The notes under the pieces: model-generated | Told to the model about the DNA's origin: nothing | Database searches by the model: none | Seen by the model: only the letters and a program-made list of their open reading frames with translations | Made by a program: the position numbers and the translations under genes | Part shown: in pieces, positions 46,181-58,439 of the stretch | Layout of the letters: each line of letters begins with the position of its first letter | How positions within the stretch are numbered: position 1 is the stretch's first letter | From: Sipunculus nudus | Taxonomy: Eukaryota > Annelida > Sipuncula > Golfingiida > Sipunculidae | NCBI GenBank assembly: GCA_026874595.1 | Contig: CM049315.1 | Span: 19,485,664-19,549,663, forward strand | Length of the DNA stretch: 64,000 bases | Reading direction: 5' to 3'

Positions 46181-49100
46181 TACCAAAATGATATCTGACG
46201 CAATTTTAGTGAAGTGCTTTCCCATTGTTTCCAGCCGTAAGAGACGTAGAAGGGATTCTACAATAAATATCATTTTAAGATTTCAAAGAGGCTTTCTCTC
46301 TCAAATACAAAGCAAAGTGATTTTGTCATTAAATTGGAGACAGGATTTCCTTCACCTGCGTCTGTCTCCGTCAATCGGCATTCACACTGACAAGTTTTTC
46401 AGAATTGTCATGAAAACTTAGCTTTCAAAACTTATTTAAAAAAATCTCATGGCATTAAAATTTTGCAACGTTTAGATTGATAAAATTACATTGCACAACA
46501 TTTGTTGCCATTTTCTTGTCATATATACATATTAGGTAGCACTGTACCATCCAATAGGTGAGAAGATACAAAAAAGAAGAGCAACACTCGATTGATAAAA
46601 AGGAGGATTTACCATCAGAAAAGCTTATATGGTGTTTCCGTTTCAACGAACTGGCCTTCAAAATGTAATTTTGGAATGTTGACGCACCATGTAAGGGACA
46701 TGCTTGTTTATATTATACCTATATTTATATTTATATCGGGATCTAGGATCATGTCAGCCCTAGTCCCGACTTCTAAATAACAATGACGTCCTCTCCAGTC
46801 AAGGTATGCAGCCATCCAAACTGCTCATCCAACTCATAAATCTGTCTAAGCATAGAACACAGTTTGGACTCGGGTGTTAGGGTATTTGATTAATCAAATG
46901 AATGGGGCGCCTCTTCAGTTTTTGTTACTATGTATGTTCACAATCTGAATTAGGAGTTTGGCATGGATTCTAATGAATTCTGGACTTTATTTAAACATAT
47001 TCGAGAACAAAAATAAAACGTCAAATATACTTTAAACGAAAACTATTAAAACCTCATGTAACAACATTTTATTTTATTCCAAAACGTAAAAGAAATGGAA
47101 ACTAGTTTTCTGTCCCTGCAGGCTTGCGGAATACTCATTGAACGATAAATATGTGCAAAGAAATTCGTTGCGAGGTCTTAGGAGGTTTCAACATAATATA
47201 CACAAGAAGGGTTTTTAATTAAGATTGGAAAGGCCAGCCTATCTAAAATCTAATTTGAATGTTTTAATTTCAAAATCATGAGTAGCAGCTTTGCTATGGT
47301 TTTTGTTAAGTTCAATTAACTTACAACACTGCATGCAATATTTTATGAAACTAAAAATGTTTAGTTGCCTTCAAGCAGTTTCCCGACTTTGGTGGCCGAT
47401 TATTAGGTGGGGCACCATTATATATCAGTGACATGGGTGCTATCATTTAAACGTAATGCCTGAGTCACAAAAAAATTGAAATCGTATGTTTTAATCTTCA
47501 ACCTAAATGTGTGCACAGGTATAATTTCAAATGCTACAAGTTTTAGCATACAAAGCTAAAATGCAAGGAAACCTAACATTTCAATGGATTTATTCATAAA
47601 CTTTACAAATTAAAGAGTTCAAATTCCATATTTTTGCTTTCTCACTCCATTTAAAAACTCTTGGTTAAAAATTAAAAAATGCAAACTCATTTTCAATCGA
47701 AATGAATGAACCACAAAATCAATAAATATATGTCATTTGTAAGAAATAGATACATCTGAACCTGAGTATACATTAATTATAAAAAATCAATTATTTATTA
47801 CATAAAGTAGTTTAAATATTAAGAAACTTGTTAACTTACGGCTTGAATTGAGACTAAAGACGAAAAATTCGATTAGGCTCATCAAAAATTATGAGGACAA
47901 ATTTTGCCTGTTTATACCCAAAATAACAGGTTTTAAAATCCTATCCCTTTCTTTAGTTTAAAAAATTCATTTTAAGATATGATTGTTAAAAAATTTGAGT
48001 AGATAAATATTTTGATGGATTTGGCACATCAAAATTATTAATACTGGTAGCTCTGATTGCGTTGACACGATACATCTCTCTACATACCATTTTATAAGTG
48101 TGAACCCGGTAATCTGACCCATTATATTTTTACTATCGAGGTTAGTTTATAAAATTGCCGTTTTCAGGCCAATTAGACGCTTTACCAGAGGGGTAATGAT
48201 TTGGAATATCATCAATTTCTTTCCAAACTAATGGGATCAAGCCTAATCATCACGAAGATGCAGCAAAACGTTAAACTCGAGGATTGGTCCCAGGACTATG
48301 ACAAACACACCAAGTTAAAAGAGGCACACATCAATGAATGGTGTGTTATGAAACTTGTATATACTTCAAATCTGGAAGTTGAGGACAATGGTCATTTTAA
48401 TCATTTTATTTAAATATCCTGTAAGCCACAGACATGTGGACATGCAAACAAAGAGAGAGAAAGAGACAGAGACAGAGACAGAGAATGATAAATGCGCAAC
48501 CTCCAGAAACGCCATCCAACCAGTAATTACATCATGTATTATTAAATATTAATATATATTGGCCTATCATCGAGAGTATATCTAGTTTTGACTCTCTTCA
48601 AATGAAATAAGCATCTCTACATGGAATTCACGTGGTTTTCTTTATTTATACAAGGGGTTGTAATTGATTTTGAAGCTCTCCCAGGACATAACCTTTGTAC
48701 AGAAAATGATTTTGATTGACTCCCTGGAAATGAATGATGGAAGCATAGCCTTGGATTTCACGTATGACTGTTTTCTTGATTATATGTCTTGTCTTTATCA
48801 TTTCATAATGTTGCCACATCTGCACAAATGAATAACTTTTGTGACAGGCAACCTAATTGCCATCAATCATTTGACATTGTGGACTGTGCATTAAATCGAT
48901 TTTCACAAGCTGCCTACCACATCATGAAGTCCACTGTTTACGACGACTATTTTGTCTAATGTTGTCAATCTTTGTTGTTCTTGAACTCCTGTAACTCCCA
49001 TTTGTTTTTCTTGTTACTCCCACTTGCAATTTATGGCGAAACGAAGTCCCAGTCGGATGATGTGTCCTATCGCTGACCTGCGCAGGATGACCTGCTTCTT

Positions 49101-49335
49101 ATTGGTCTCAGGGTGATTTGTATATATTTATTTATAATATATAATATAATATTATATAATTTATAATGAAACAGCACTTCGAGATTACAAAACTTTTCAA
49201 GTGTAGTGCTTTTCGAGTCAGGGAAAGCGAAAACATAAGAAAAATGACCTCATTTGTCTTTTATACATGGAAATTTATTCGCTTCCCTGAAGATTTCAAG
49301 CTTTTAACAAATAAATCATGTTATACTGAAATTTA
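46181..49335. other. AT-rich intergenic DNA
   Basis: Small ORFs (77 codons at 46188, 70 at 48201, 80 at 49166) show no domains. A short GAGACA repeat lies at 48450-48482. Confidence 0.4.
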
Positions 49336-49340
49336 TATCT

Positions 49341-50008
49341 TGATACGGAACCTAATATCAACAGATCACGTATGTGTGATGGACATATATTATGTCAAGG
49401 AGATATAAAACATCAGATTCTGTAACACCAGGCAGCGTAAAAATGTCTAGGGGAATGAATAAAGGAGTCAGTGTTTTTTTTGTCAACAAATAACTATAAT
49501 AAGTAAAATAAACAAAGAGCACAGTACCTGAATATCACCCCGTTCACAGCGATAAGTCCTTTATAATGTATAAACCGGGCGAACAGTTCACACGAATTCT
49601 CTCGGAGAATAACAGTCCAATGTAAAGCTCTTGTAACAATCCAGAAAGTCAACTTAAGGCAGGCAGCATTAAATTGTATTCTCTCAACTCTCTCTCGGCT
49701 CTTAAACACAGACTCTTTATATAACTTTTCACCTAAAGCCGAGAATTTTCCATTTCTAGAATCATCTAAAGAATCTAACACGTTATACATGTTCAAAGAA
49801 CATACTAGAAAAACGAACGCCGTGTATCAACATATTAGGGTTCACACGTGAGCTCGCCCCGGCTCGGCCAGGCGAGAAAGCCCCAAGCTAGCATGACAAT
49901 GAGAGTTCAACTAGTACGAATTAAACTGAGAGTGCAACACGCGGCCAGACGCGGGCGCTACAACACAAGTTACGCCCGTGTGACACAATAAAAAGGGCAC
50001 CTGTAACA
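49341..50008 (-). mobile_element. Solo LTR directly upstream of gene 3
   Basis: On the - strand it starts TGTTACAGGTGCC and ends GGTTCCGTATCA. It is flanked by a perfect 4-bp target duplication ATCT (49337-49340 and 50009-50012). It is the second copy of the LTR at 34747-35642. A TATATAAAGAG box (about 49722-49712) followed by a GAGAGAGTTGAGAG leader looks like an LTR promoter, directed away from gene 3. It ends 58 bp before the gene 3 ATG, so it has replaced or displaced the normal upstream sequence there. Confidence 0.75.
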
Positions 50009-50066
50009 ATCTTCGTCCTGAAGTTGGGTGAAATGTTGAAATTCTGGGGATCAAGCCGCCGCTGGA

Positions 50067-50112
50067 ATGTTGACCAAGTGTCAGATGATCTTCCTTTTGT
50101 TCTTTTATTCAG
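50067..50112 (+). CDS. Gene 3 exon 1, signal peptide
   Basis: 46 nt, MLTKCQMIFLLFFYS plus one base, donor GTAAAATTA. Same length and phase as gene 1 exon 1. Confidence 0.65.
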
Positions 50113-50389
50113 GTAAAATTAATTTAAGAAAGTATGTATAATAAGAAAATTGATTGTTGGCCTTACAGGGCAGCAGACTTGCCTTTTCTGATAATATTCT
50201 TGGTTCTTAAAATCTAAATATGTACACTGCGTGTGTCTTTGAATTTCTGTAAACATTGCTTTTTAATAGATTCATTCAGTTCATTAACACCGTATAATCT
50301 TTTTGTTATCTTGATAAAAAATTGGCTTTGTCTGGACAGACATGACGTTTGAAGTTACATGTTTAATGATATGAGTACATCCTTTTCAG

Positions 50390-50635
50390 TTGTGGACGCT
50401 GTTATATTACGCACAAGATTTTTAAAGAATTCTCACACTATAGCGAGGGGAACGATGGTGAGAAGTATAAAAAGAAATGACCTGTCTACGATAAATTGTC
50501 TTTTGAAGTGTGGCAAACAGAGAAAGTGTCTTGGCGTCAACATGGACGCTAATGCTTGTTCCATGATAAGTTCGGAGATAAATATAACATTCCATTTCCG
50601 AGTTGACTACTGGGAAGCTATCCGAGATGAACCAG
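50390..50635 (+). CDS. Gene 3 exon 2, PAN-like domain
   Basis: 246 nt between TCCTTTTCAG and GTAAAGC. Cysteines C-x3-C-x5-C-x8-C (CLLKC, KCLGV, ACSMIS). Without indel damage; clearly paralogous to 26279-26545. Confidence 0.8.
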
Positions 50636-50639
50636 GTAA

Positions 50640-51100
50640 AGCATACCTGATAAGTCCAGCTTGAAATCTACCATTTTTAATTACCACATTGGCATTCTAC
50701 TATAGCTTACTCTCAAACATTCTGCATTTCTGTATTTCGTTAAGAATACACCAAGTGTTTCACATTCGTTTTTGAATTTCTTCAAAAATGAGCTGAAATT
50801 ACACCAACTTAACCAATTTGCTGGGTTCAAATTAGATAAATCAATTCCATCGTTTTCTATCACTATTTTTGACGCAATAAAAATAGCTCAACCTTCCAAG
50901 AAATTGCGACAAATGTTTTTTTAGCGGTGGTTCGTATTATGCACCGTGAGTACTACGCGATGATTTAGTTGATTTCAATAGATTTCTTGACCCCAAAAAG
51001 CATAGAAGTAGATATAAAAAATACAACTCTAGGATGAAAATAAATGATTTATTACCATTTTTTTTAGTTTTTGCGGCAATCTCCAATTAAAAATGGGAGT
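50640..51100. other. Gene 3 intron 2, first part
   Basis: No recognised feature. Confidence 0.35.
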
Positions 51101-51164
51101 GCTTCATGCCCTAACAGTTAGGTCCCGAAGGCGTACCTTCCTGTCCTAACTGTTATGGGGGGCA

Positions 51165-51535
51165 TGCACACCTTTCTACCCTAACACTGTTAGAGTAAGA
51201 TGGCACACCTTTCTGCCCTAACACTGTTAGAGTAAGATGGCACACCTTTCTGCCCTAACACTGTTAGAGTAAGATGGCACACCTTTCTGCCCTAACACTG
51301 TTAGAGTAAGATGGCACACCTTTCTATCCTAACACTGTTAGAGTAAGATGGCGCACCTTTCTGCCCTAACACTGTTAGAGTAAGATGGCGCACCTTTCTA
51401 CCCTAACACTGTTAGAGTAAGATGGCACACCATTCTGCCCTAACACTGTTAGAGTAAGATGGCACAACTTTCTGCCCTAACACTGTTAGGGTAAGATGGG
51501 GCACACCTTTCTATCCTAACACTGTGAGAGTAATC
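51165..51535. repeat. 37-bp minisatellite, about 10 copies
   Basis: Unit CACACCTTTCTGCCCTAACACTGTTAGAGTAAGATGG, spacing exactly 37 bp (TTAGAG at 51190, 51227, 51264). Copies differ by one to three bases. Each unit carries the palindrome CTAACA-C-TGTTAG. Related CCCTAAC/GTTAGGG motifs lie at 51108-51160 and, inverted, at 52295-52445. Confidence 0.92.
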
Positions 51536-51539
51536 ATTA

Positions 51540-52290
51540 AAGTCAAGCATTTTGGTGCCTGACTTACATTTTAATATTATAAAGGATGAAATGATACACC
51601 TTTCGCATTGCGGAAGCTTTTACACTTGATAACAGTGCCATATGCAGGTCCCCCATACGGTCCCATTAAAGTTACTGAGGGTGTTGATGAGAACACCTTG
51701 GAACATATTTGTTGTATTCTTAAACGAGACCATAATCCATAATCAATTGTTATATTTAAACCAGTACAGAAGCTGGATTACTGGCAAAAACATACATTTG
51801 CATATGAAAATTGCTCAGGGTACTAATTTGACTATGCCTCGAAAATTTGGCTTTGTGGTCATTTATTTATTTGTTTTAGATAACAAAACTTCAAGATTCA
51901 ACGAACATGGGGAATATGCTAGCGGTGAATTAATTTATATACTCAGTATACCTAAATAAGGTGTTACAGTAAAAGACGGAATGTTAAATACGTTACATGA
52001 GATTGACTGATCGGAGGAATATTTAAATATTAAGCTAATTATTAAACTGTATTATAGAGTGTCTGTATTTAACAAGCTTAAGTTATAAATTTAGAAAATA
52101 CTGCAGACAGACTGTTGGTTATGTAAGGAAAGTGTCTAGGAAAATACTAAACTATGGACACAAACTTGCCCCGTCGCCCCTTAAAGAATAATTATTGTAT
52201 TGATAGTATTGAAAGTGTAATATATATTTGGAACATTAAGTTTAAAAGAGTGCCGTAGCACCCTCACTGACAGAAAGGGGATAGGTCGGG
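51540..52290. other. Intron DNA between inverted GTTAGG motif blocks
   Basis: A 105-codon ORF (51642-51959) is unrecognised and has no splice context. Otherwise AT-rich. Confidence 0.35.
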
Positions 52291-52294
52291 TTGA

Positions 52295-52445
52295 AATATG
52301 TTAGGGTAGGAAGTTGTACTTTCCCTAACGGTTAGGACAGGAAGGAGCATTGTTTGGACAGGAAGTATGTTAGACTAGGAGTATGTAACTGTTAGGGTAG
52401 GAATGTGTACATTCCTGTCCTAACTGTAAGGGCAGGAAGGGTTGC
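52295..52445. repeat. GTTAGGGTAGGAA repeat block, inverted to 51108-51160
   Basis: Several copies of GTTAGG(G/A)(T/C)AGGAAG, the complement of TTCCTGTCCTAAC at 51140-51152. It may be the right end of an element whose left end is at about 51108. Confidence 0.55.
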
Positions 52446-52679
52446 CTTAAAAAAAACCTTCCGAATTTCTGAGATTTTTAGTATGTTAATTCCGGTGTTC
52501 AACAGTACCAAAAACCGTTAAAACCGTTAGCAGCACTTTTGTATGTGTGTGTGTGTGTGGGGGGGGGGTTTAACAGAAAATGTACATGACAATATAACCC
52601 ACCTGTACTTCAGTTAATTAATTTAAACTTTCACTGCTGAAGTTGATTTAAGTGCGTGACAAAAACTGAATCCTTAAAT

Positions 52680-52845
52680 TGTTAAGGGGTGCAAACAACA
52701 GCGGACCGAACTGTCTCACTGGGACCGAACTGTCTCACTGGGAAAGTTTGCTTTTCTCGCGAAGCGGTTGGAACGCCGGGCATGTGCGCAACCGATATGG
52801 GTTCGAAACCGGGAGCAGCCAAATATTTCCCCTGTTTACGTAACA
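52680..52845 (+). mobile_element. Solo LTR of the tRNA-like miniature element
   Basis: TGTTAAGGGGTGCAAACAAC... to ...TTTACGTAACA, matching the LTRs at 19336-19761 in the opposite orientation. B-box GGTTCGAAACC at 52800-52810 and A-box-like CGAAGCGGTTGG at 52763-52774. A 20-bp segment (GGACCGAACTGTCTCACTGG) is tandemly duplicated at 52703-52742. No target duplication is visible. Confidence 0.65.
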
Positions 52846-52955
52846 ATTATATCAACATTACACGTAGCCTCTTTCTCATTTTATCTTTAATTTCAACAGC
52901 GTATACTGGAAATGTTTGCTTGAGATTAATGGAAATATGTAGATCTGAATATGAA

Positions 52956-55790
52956 TAAGCAAACAAACAAAACAAGACAAACAAACAAATGCTTTATTCC
53001 GGAAATGAAGGCCACAGGCCCATAGTTCCAAATATATATGAATTTAAAGTCAATACAAAAAATAAATATAACAACATGTATCAGTATTGCTTAGATGTTC
53101 CTTATATATATAAGTTATTATAATCATGACTTACAATAATTTTGAAAAATAAATAAATAAATTTCACAAGAAAATGCAATCCATTCATTCTGTGCAATTT
53201 TCTAATATGCATTTTATAACTGACCTGAAAAAAATAAAAAATTGAATACCTGGTTAAATATTTTGTTAACTTTGCTTTAAATGTCTACTTTACTTTTACT
53301 CTAACTCATCTTTACTCAAATTAAATATACCGATGTCTACTAAACTGAAATTTAATTAATTATGATAATAACATCAACACCAACAACAATAAAAATGATA
53401 TACTAAATTCATGTCAGTTAAGGCGAAAAAAAGAGAATAGGAAAAATAAAGAATTAATGACTAAATAAATAATAAACAAACAAACAAACAACTGACAAAC
53501 ACTCACCTGGAGTAAATTGTAGTACAAGTCTGTTCGGTAGACATTTTATATATATTAAAGGTATTCGTCTTCTTGTGTTCTTACTCAATTTAGGCAGAAC
53601 ATTTAAATATGATCCTGAATGACAATTGTGCATTTACTATTCATCATATATCATCTTAAGCAAAACACAACATGTAAGTTAAAAATATTGTACGCTCATA
53701 ATGTTAATTCTGCCATCTGTTCAAAGTGTGTTATTCAACCATAAAATTCTGTCGAGCATTGAATGACTGATAAACAAAGATTGCTAATTTTGATATATGT
53801 GTTGTATTTTCTGAATTTAATAGTTCTTTAAAATTATTATCATTGGTTTCATACTTTTCAGCTCCCAAATATTTTTTTCTAAGTTCTGCATACATTGGAC
53901 ATTCTAATATGAAATGGATCTCATCCTCTATAATGTTGTATCCATGATTTAAGTAGTACATACATATTCTTTCTTACATACATATTAAATTTTGATGCCT
54001 GCCTGTTTCTATGGCTAATTTGTGATTAGAGCATCTAAGTTTAGCTAATGCACATCTGTGATTTTTATTTGGAACACAGACAAGATATTTTTCTTACGTA
54101 AACATAGATTTAAAAACACCATATGAGTACAATTTATTACAGGAGTTAATGTCATTTTGCCAATCTTGAACTGCCATATCTGTGAGTCTCTGTCTAATAC
54201 CAGATAAAAACATTTTCTCGTCTCCCACATGTTGAGCCATCCATACATAGCCATAACCTGCTTGAAATAATAATGATCTTACACCACTGACCCAGTTATT
54301 TTTTCCGTTATTATCTAAATTAAATAAACATGAATATATATGTTTTTGGAATCTGTTTGTACCCATATGTAATGGTCTTATCCAGTATTTCAGGCATTTT
54401 TAAAGAGTATCTACCACATTCTCCTAAGACAGCTGCATTAGGTGTACTTGCACTTACTTTAAGAATATACTTACAAAATTTATACTGTACTCTTTCTATG
54501 ATTATGTATTTTGAATAACCCCACAATTCACAGCCATATAATAATATAGGTATCACCATGCCATCAAAAAGATAAAAAAGTTGTTTAACATTTAAATTAT
54601 TACATTTCCTATAGAAAGCTTTCATAACACATAATGCTTTGTTAGCTTGCATTATTTTTTGCTGATGTGTTTTTGTCCATGACAATTTTGTTGTGAGGAA
54701 AATACCAAAATATTGTAATTATTTACCAACTCTAACTTTTTGCCTTGGAAACACCAGTTTTCATTCTTTCGTAGTGGGCCGCCTCTTGTGAACACCATGA
54801 CTTTTGTTTTTTTCCAAATTCACTTTCATACCATATTTAACACAAAATTGCTGAACCTTCTCTATCTGCTTTTGTAATCTGCCGACAGTATCTCCAAAAT
54901 TCACGACATCATCAGCAAACATTAAAGTAGTTATATTTAGAAGGTTCTCGTTAACATATACACCTTTACAGTCAGAATTGTCTAATATTTGTATATATTC
55001 ATTGATAAATAGAGAAAAAACTAAAGGACTGACCATACAGCCTTGTCTCATCCCTACTGAACATTGAAAGTACTCTGTAAGCCCACTTTCTGATAATACA
55101 CATGACTTCATATTTGTATATAATGATTGTAAAACCATTAAAATATTTCCATTAATACAATGGTTTATCAATACATTCCATAATATATTATGTTGCACTG
55201 AATCGAAAGCTTTAGAAAAATCGACATATAAACAATAAAATCTGCCTCTTTGTTTTGATATATATTTTTGGACTATGGCTTGTAAAATAAAAATATTATC
55301 GACAGTACAGTACCCTTTCTTATACCCTGCTTGTGCTTCTGACATCAAATTATTACTCTCAACATAATCTACTAATCTACTGTATAAGATTTTTGTCAAA
55401 ATTTTCCCAGTTATATTTAGTAATGAAATACCTCTATAGTTACCTGGATTATTAATTGAACCTTTCTTGTGGAGAGGAATTATAATAGCTTTACACCACT
55501 CATCAGGAAAAACTCCAGAATGTAAAATTTTGTTAAACAAAGATACCAATAAAGGCTGCAGAACTGGATAGTATGATTGTATAATATCCAAAGATATTCC
55601 ATCTGGACCTGGTGATTTCCCTTTTTGCATCTCATTCACCGCTTGTATTATTTCATCTGTATGTATAGGTGTGTTGAAAGTAGGTTCTGCAAAGTGCTTA
55701 ATGTTTATGGTAATGTCATCATTTTGTAATTGGTGATCATATAAATAAGCTCTATATTTGACCTCAGCAAACTGAGCCAAATGGGCGAGT
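52956..55790 (-). mobile_element. 5'-truncated LINE in gene 3 intron 2
   Basis: On the - strand: RT domain at 55780-54761, thumb and C-terminal pieces down to 53731, then a 3' untranslated part ending GGCCTTCATTTCCGGAATAAAGCATTTGTTTG with a TTTG-rich tail at 52956-52990. The copy starts within the RT N-terminus, so the endonuclease is absent. It is antisense to gene 3. Confidence 0.82.
53731..55780 (-). pseudogene. LINE reverse transcriptase, frameshifted C-terminus
   Basis: 339 open codons cover most of the RT: GKSPGPDGISLDI, NYRGISLLN, EAQAGYKKGYCTVDNIF, YVDFSKAFDSVQH, GMRQGCMVSPLVFSLF, and the catalytic FADDVV at about 54925-54908. After a frameshift near 54800 the chain continues as LFDGMVIPILLYGCELWGY and GECGRYSLKMPEI (54600-54390), then a further shifted part, ending with EDEIHFILECPMYAELRKKYL (53920-53850). 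The catalytic residues remain; the later frameshifts inactivate it. The clade is not assigned. Confidence 0.82.
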
Positions 55791-55794
55791 TGTA

Positions 55795-57300
55795 AATGTC
55801 AGTCCCAAATGGTCCTAGAAGGCTCTCTGTGCAGTTCATCGAAAGTCCTCATGTGGATTTATATTTATATCTGTTCCACCAGGGTATGCTCATTGAAATT
55901 CTGATTTTTTCTCTCATAAATTGGCAGATCATTAAAAAAAAGAAAGTGAGCTTGGATGAAGCAATATTCTAATTAACTGGAAGGAACTTATGCCAGTACA
56001 CTGCAAACTTTTTTAAGAAGTGCTATATTAGTAATAAATGAGAAAACGGATTACTTTTACAACGTCACACTGATGAAGGTCACGGTCTATGGTCACATAC
56101 AAAAAATTGATTTAAAAGCTGCCGATCGGTTGATTTGTGTCATAACCTTTTTTGACACATAAATGTCACAGCAAGTTGGGCAACCTATGGCAGATGCCAT
56201 GTTACCGGAAGAACCAAAAACTTCCGATATTTTAAATGTTAACGTTTGGCATGTTTGATTTCTATGCAATTATCACTTTAATGTCACTAGTGAAATGATA
56301 CAGAACTTTGAGGTAAACATCGACATTTCAATGGGTAACCACTGGTGGAACAGAATACAGTAACGTCCAAACTAGACTTTCCCAATGAATCAAAACACTC
56401 ATAGGCGAGGTTTACTTCCGAGATTTGGGGTTTATTTGATCATAATAGAGTTGAATATTCTCTTTTCTCGATTAAAAGAGCTTTCATCATGAGATGCCTT
56501 CTGGCGCCTCTGACTTGTATATTTATACATGACAATAGAAAATAATGGCGGTGCTTGATCGGTCAGCTGATCTAAACGCTGCAGACGACCCGTTCAAGAA
56601 TAAAAAGTGCTCATGCGTTCTCATAATTAAGTGTATCCGCAAGCCAATTGCAACACAAGCCAAATAATGTTTTTGAAATGAATTATATATTTTTGGCATC
56701 GATCCTTGATATTTTATAAAATAATAATCCGTTAAATTTGAAGACTTTTTATTGTTAAATACTTGATACTAGTATAGGTACAATAAATCAACAATATTTT
56801 CGCAATTTACTAGATGATGTCACCTTTCAGAATATAACTTTTATTTGTCAATCACATGCACTTGTGTCCAGCACTTAAATGGCTTAGAACCTTTACCGCA
56901 CCGAGTATGAGCGACAGTAATCTTTTACTCTGACAGTTCCCAAGTCATTTTAGTGCCGGAAACGAGAGCCTATGGACTTGTAATCGGGCAATCAAATTAA
57001 ATGCCTCCGAGAAATTGTTGTATATTTGCCAGTGAACAATCAGTTGACCTTTGGGTGACTATATTATTCTGTTATGTACTGCGAAACCAATAGATATGTA
57101 TATTTTCACACGAGGTTTGACTTTAGACCCACGTCATATATTTTACATACTTTCGACCTCAGGGCTGTAAGAAAATCCCTTTTATTTCATGTAATTGCAT
57201 AAAACATTTAATACACTTGCGGTTATATTTATCGAAATCCCACCATAATCTGTATCGTTCACGTGCAGCAGGAATACATTTGTAACTTTATCTTCATTTG
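55795..57300. other. Gene 3 intron 2, last part
   Basis: No recognised repeats. CCAGTGAACAATCA near 57030 matches the intron just before gene 2 exon 3. Confidence 0.45.
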
Positions 57301-57304
57301 GCAG

Positions 57305-57506
57305 GACCAAGTATTGAAGATTGTCCAAAGACTAGTTTCCACTGGCGGTCGTCCTGTCACGTTTTTCTTTTAAAGAAATCAGCTTCATGGTTTGATGCCC
57401 GCTCGCAGTGCCTGTCCTTGAGGTTCGATCTGGTCGCTATTGAAACACCTGAAGAGCAGATCATTGGCAGAATTGATCACAGCAAACTTCTTCCTTCACC
57501 CTCCGG
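57305..57506 (+). pseudogene. Gene 3 exon 3, CTLD first half with 2-nt deletion
   Basis: GPSIEDCPKTSFHWRSSCHVF, SWFDARSQC and FDLVAIETPEEQ are in frame; after EEQ two bases are missing compared with gene 2. Donor GTAAGAT. A GATAA-type simple sequence follows at 57508-57570. Confidence 0.8.
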
Positions 57507-57706
57507 GTAAGATAAGATAAGATTAGATAAGTTAAAATAAGATATAAGGTAAGGTAAGGTATGATATGATACAAAAAGATAATCATTATGATATGTGCAC
57601 CTCAAACGTAAACACTGTTATTGAAACAGCTGAGACTATATATTTGATATCAGGTTACCTCGGCTTTGTGAAGTTTACACTCTGTTCTTTACTGCCTCCT
57701 TTTAAG

Positions 57707-57918
57707 AAGGGTTGAAGAAAACAATGCATTTTTACTGGACTAGCGGAAGGTATCGGGTGGAGCGCAAAAGATGGTATTGGAAATTCACGGGAAAATACTT
57801 TGAAGAAACAGGATACACCAACTGGGAAAAGAAACTAAGTGCTTTTCAGGCAATCGGGAATGACCGCATCGGGCTGAAGGCAGGAGGAGACTTAAAGTGG
57901 ACGATTCTGATAAAGTAG
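57707..57918 (+). pseudogene. Gene 3 exon 4, truncated CTLD second half
   Basis: In the phase-1 frame: HFYWTSGRY, WYWKFTGKYF, GYTNWEKKL, GLKAGGDLKWT, then ILIK and TAG. The last 14 or so residues present in gene 2 (through WQG-ICEK) are missing. Confidence 0.75.
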
Positions 57919-57988
57919 AAGCTGAACGCTTTGAAAAACGTTGTTGCCCCTCTGAATATAGAAAGCCCAGGATAGAAGCTCGAGGAAC

Positions 57989-58095
<107 letters not shown>

Positions 58096-58099
58096 TATT

Positions 58100-58435
58100 G
58101 TCGGGAAGGGAGAACTTACATATCCTCCTTCAGATGGAAATTTAAACTCTTGCTAAAAATAAACTGTAATGGAGTCCATAGAATTAAACTGTAATAACCG
58201 CATACATAGAAATGTCTTTTAACTGCTTATAAAAACGCAATGTGGTCTTGTCTAATTATCCCGTTGAAAGAAAATATTATTATTCTCAATAAGTCTCTTT
58301 GATTTAGTGATATTTCTCTTTGGTCTGGTAGCAGCTGCAGTAGTCATCGGGGTGAAGTTAACAGGTCACTGACGGTTCGATCTGGCGACATGCATGGGGT
58401 AGATTCACAATCAATTGTTTGCTCAGTTCGGCTGG
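58100..58435. other. Downstream of gene 3, no feature
   Basis: Nothing recognised; possible remainder of the Gypsy remnant. Confidence 0.3.
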
Positions 58436-58439
58436 TATT

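Larger units (their letters stand above)
50067..57918 (+). pseudogene. Gene 3: PAN-like plus C-type lectin gene, frameshifted and 3'-truncated
   Basis: Exons 50067-50112 (signal peptide, MIFLLFFYS core), 50390-50635 (PAN-like, intact), 57305-57506 (CTLD first half) and 57707-57918 (CTLD second half). The first two match genes 1 and 2 in phase and length class. Exon 3 is 202 nt against 204 in gene 2: two bases are missing just after the EEQ codons, so LAELITANF is out of frame and the spliced reading meets a stop in exon 4 (LLD then TAG). Exon 4 also ends early (LKWTILIK, TAG), without WQG and the final ICE cysteine. Intron 2 (6.7 kb) is filled by a minisatellite, a solo LTR and a LINE. It may still be transcribed and could give a PAN-only protein. 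Confidence 0.7.

Noticed and set aside
51165-51535. Possible CRISPR array
   Set aside because: Repeats are directly contiguous with no unique spacers, and the genome is eukaryotic.
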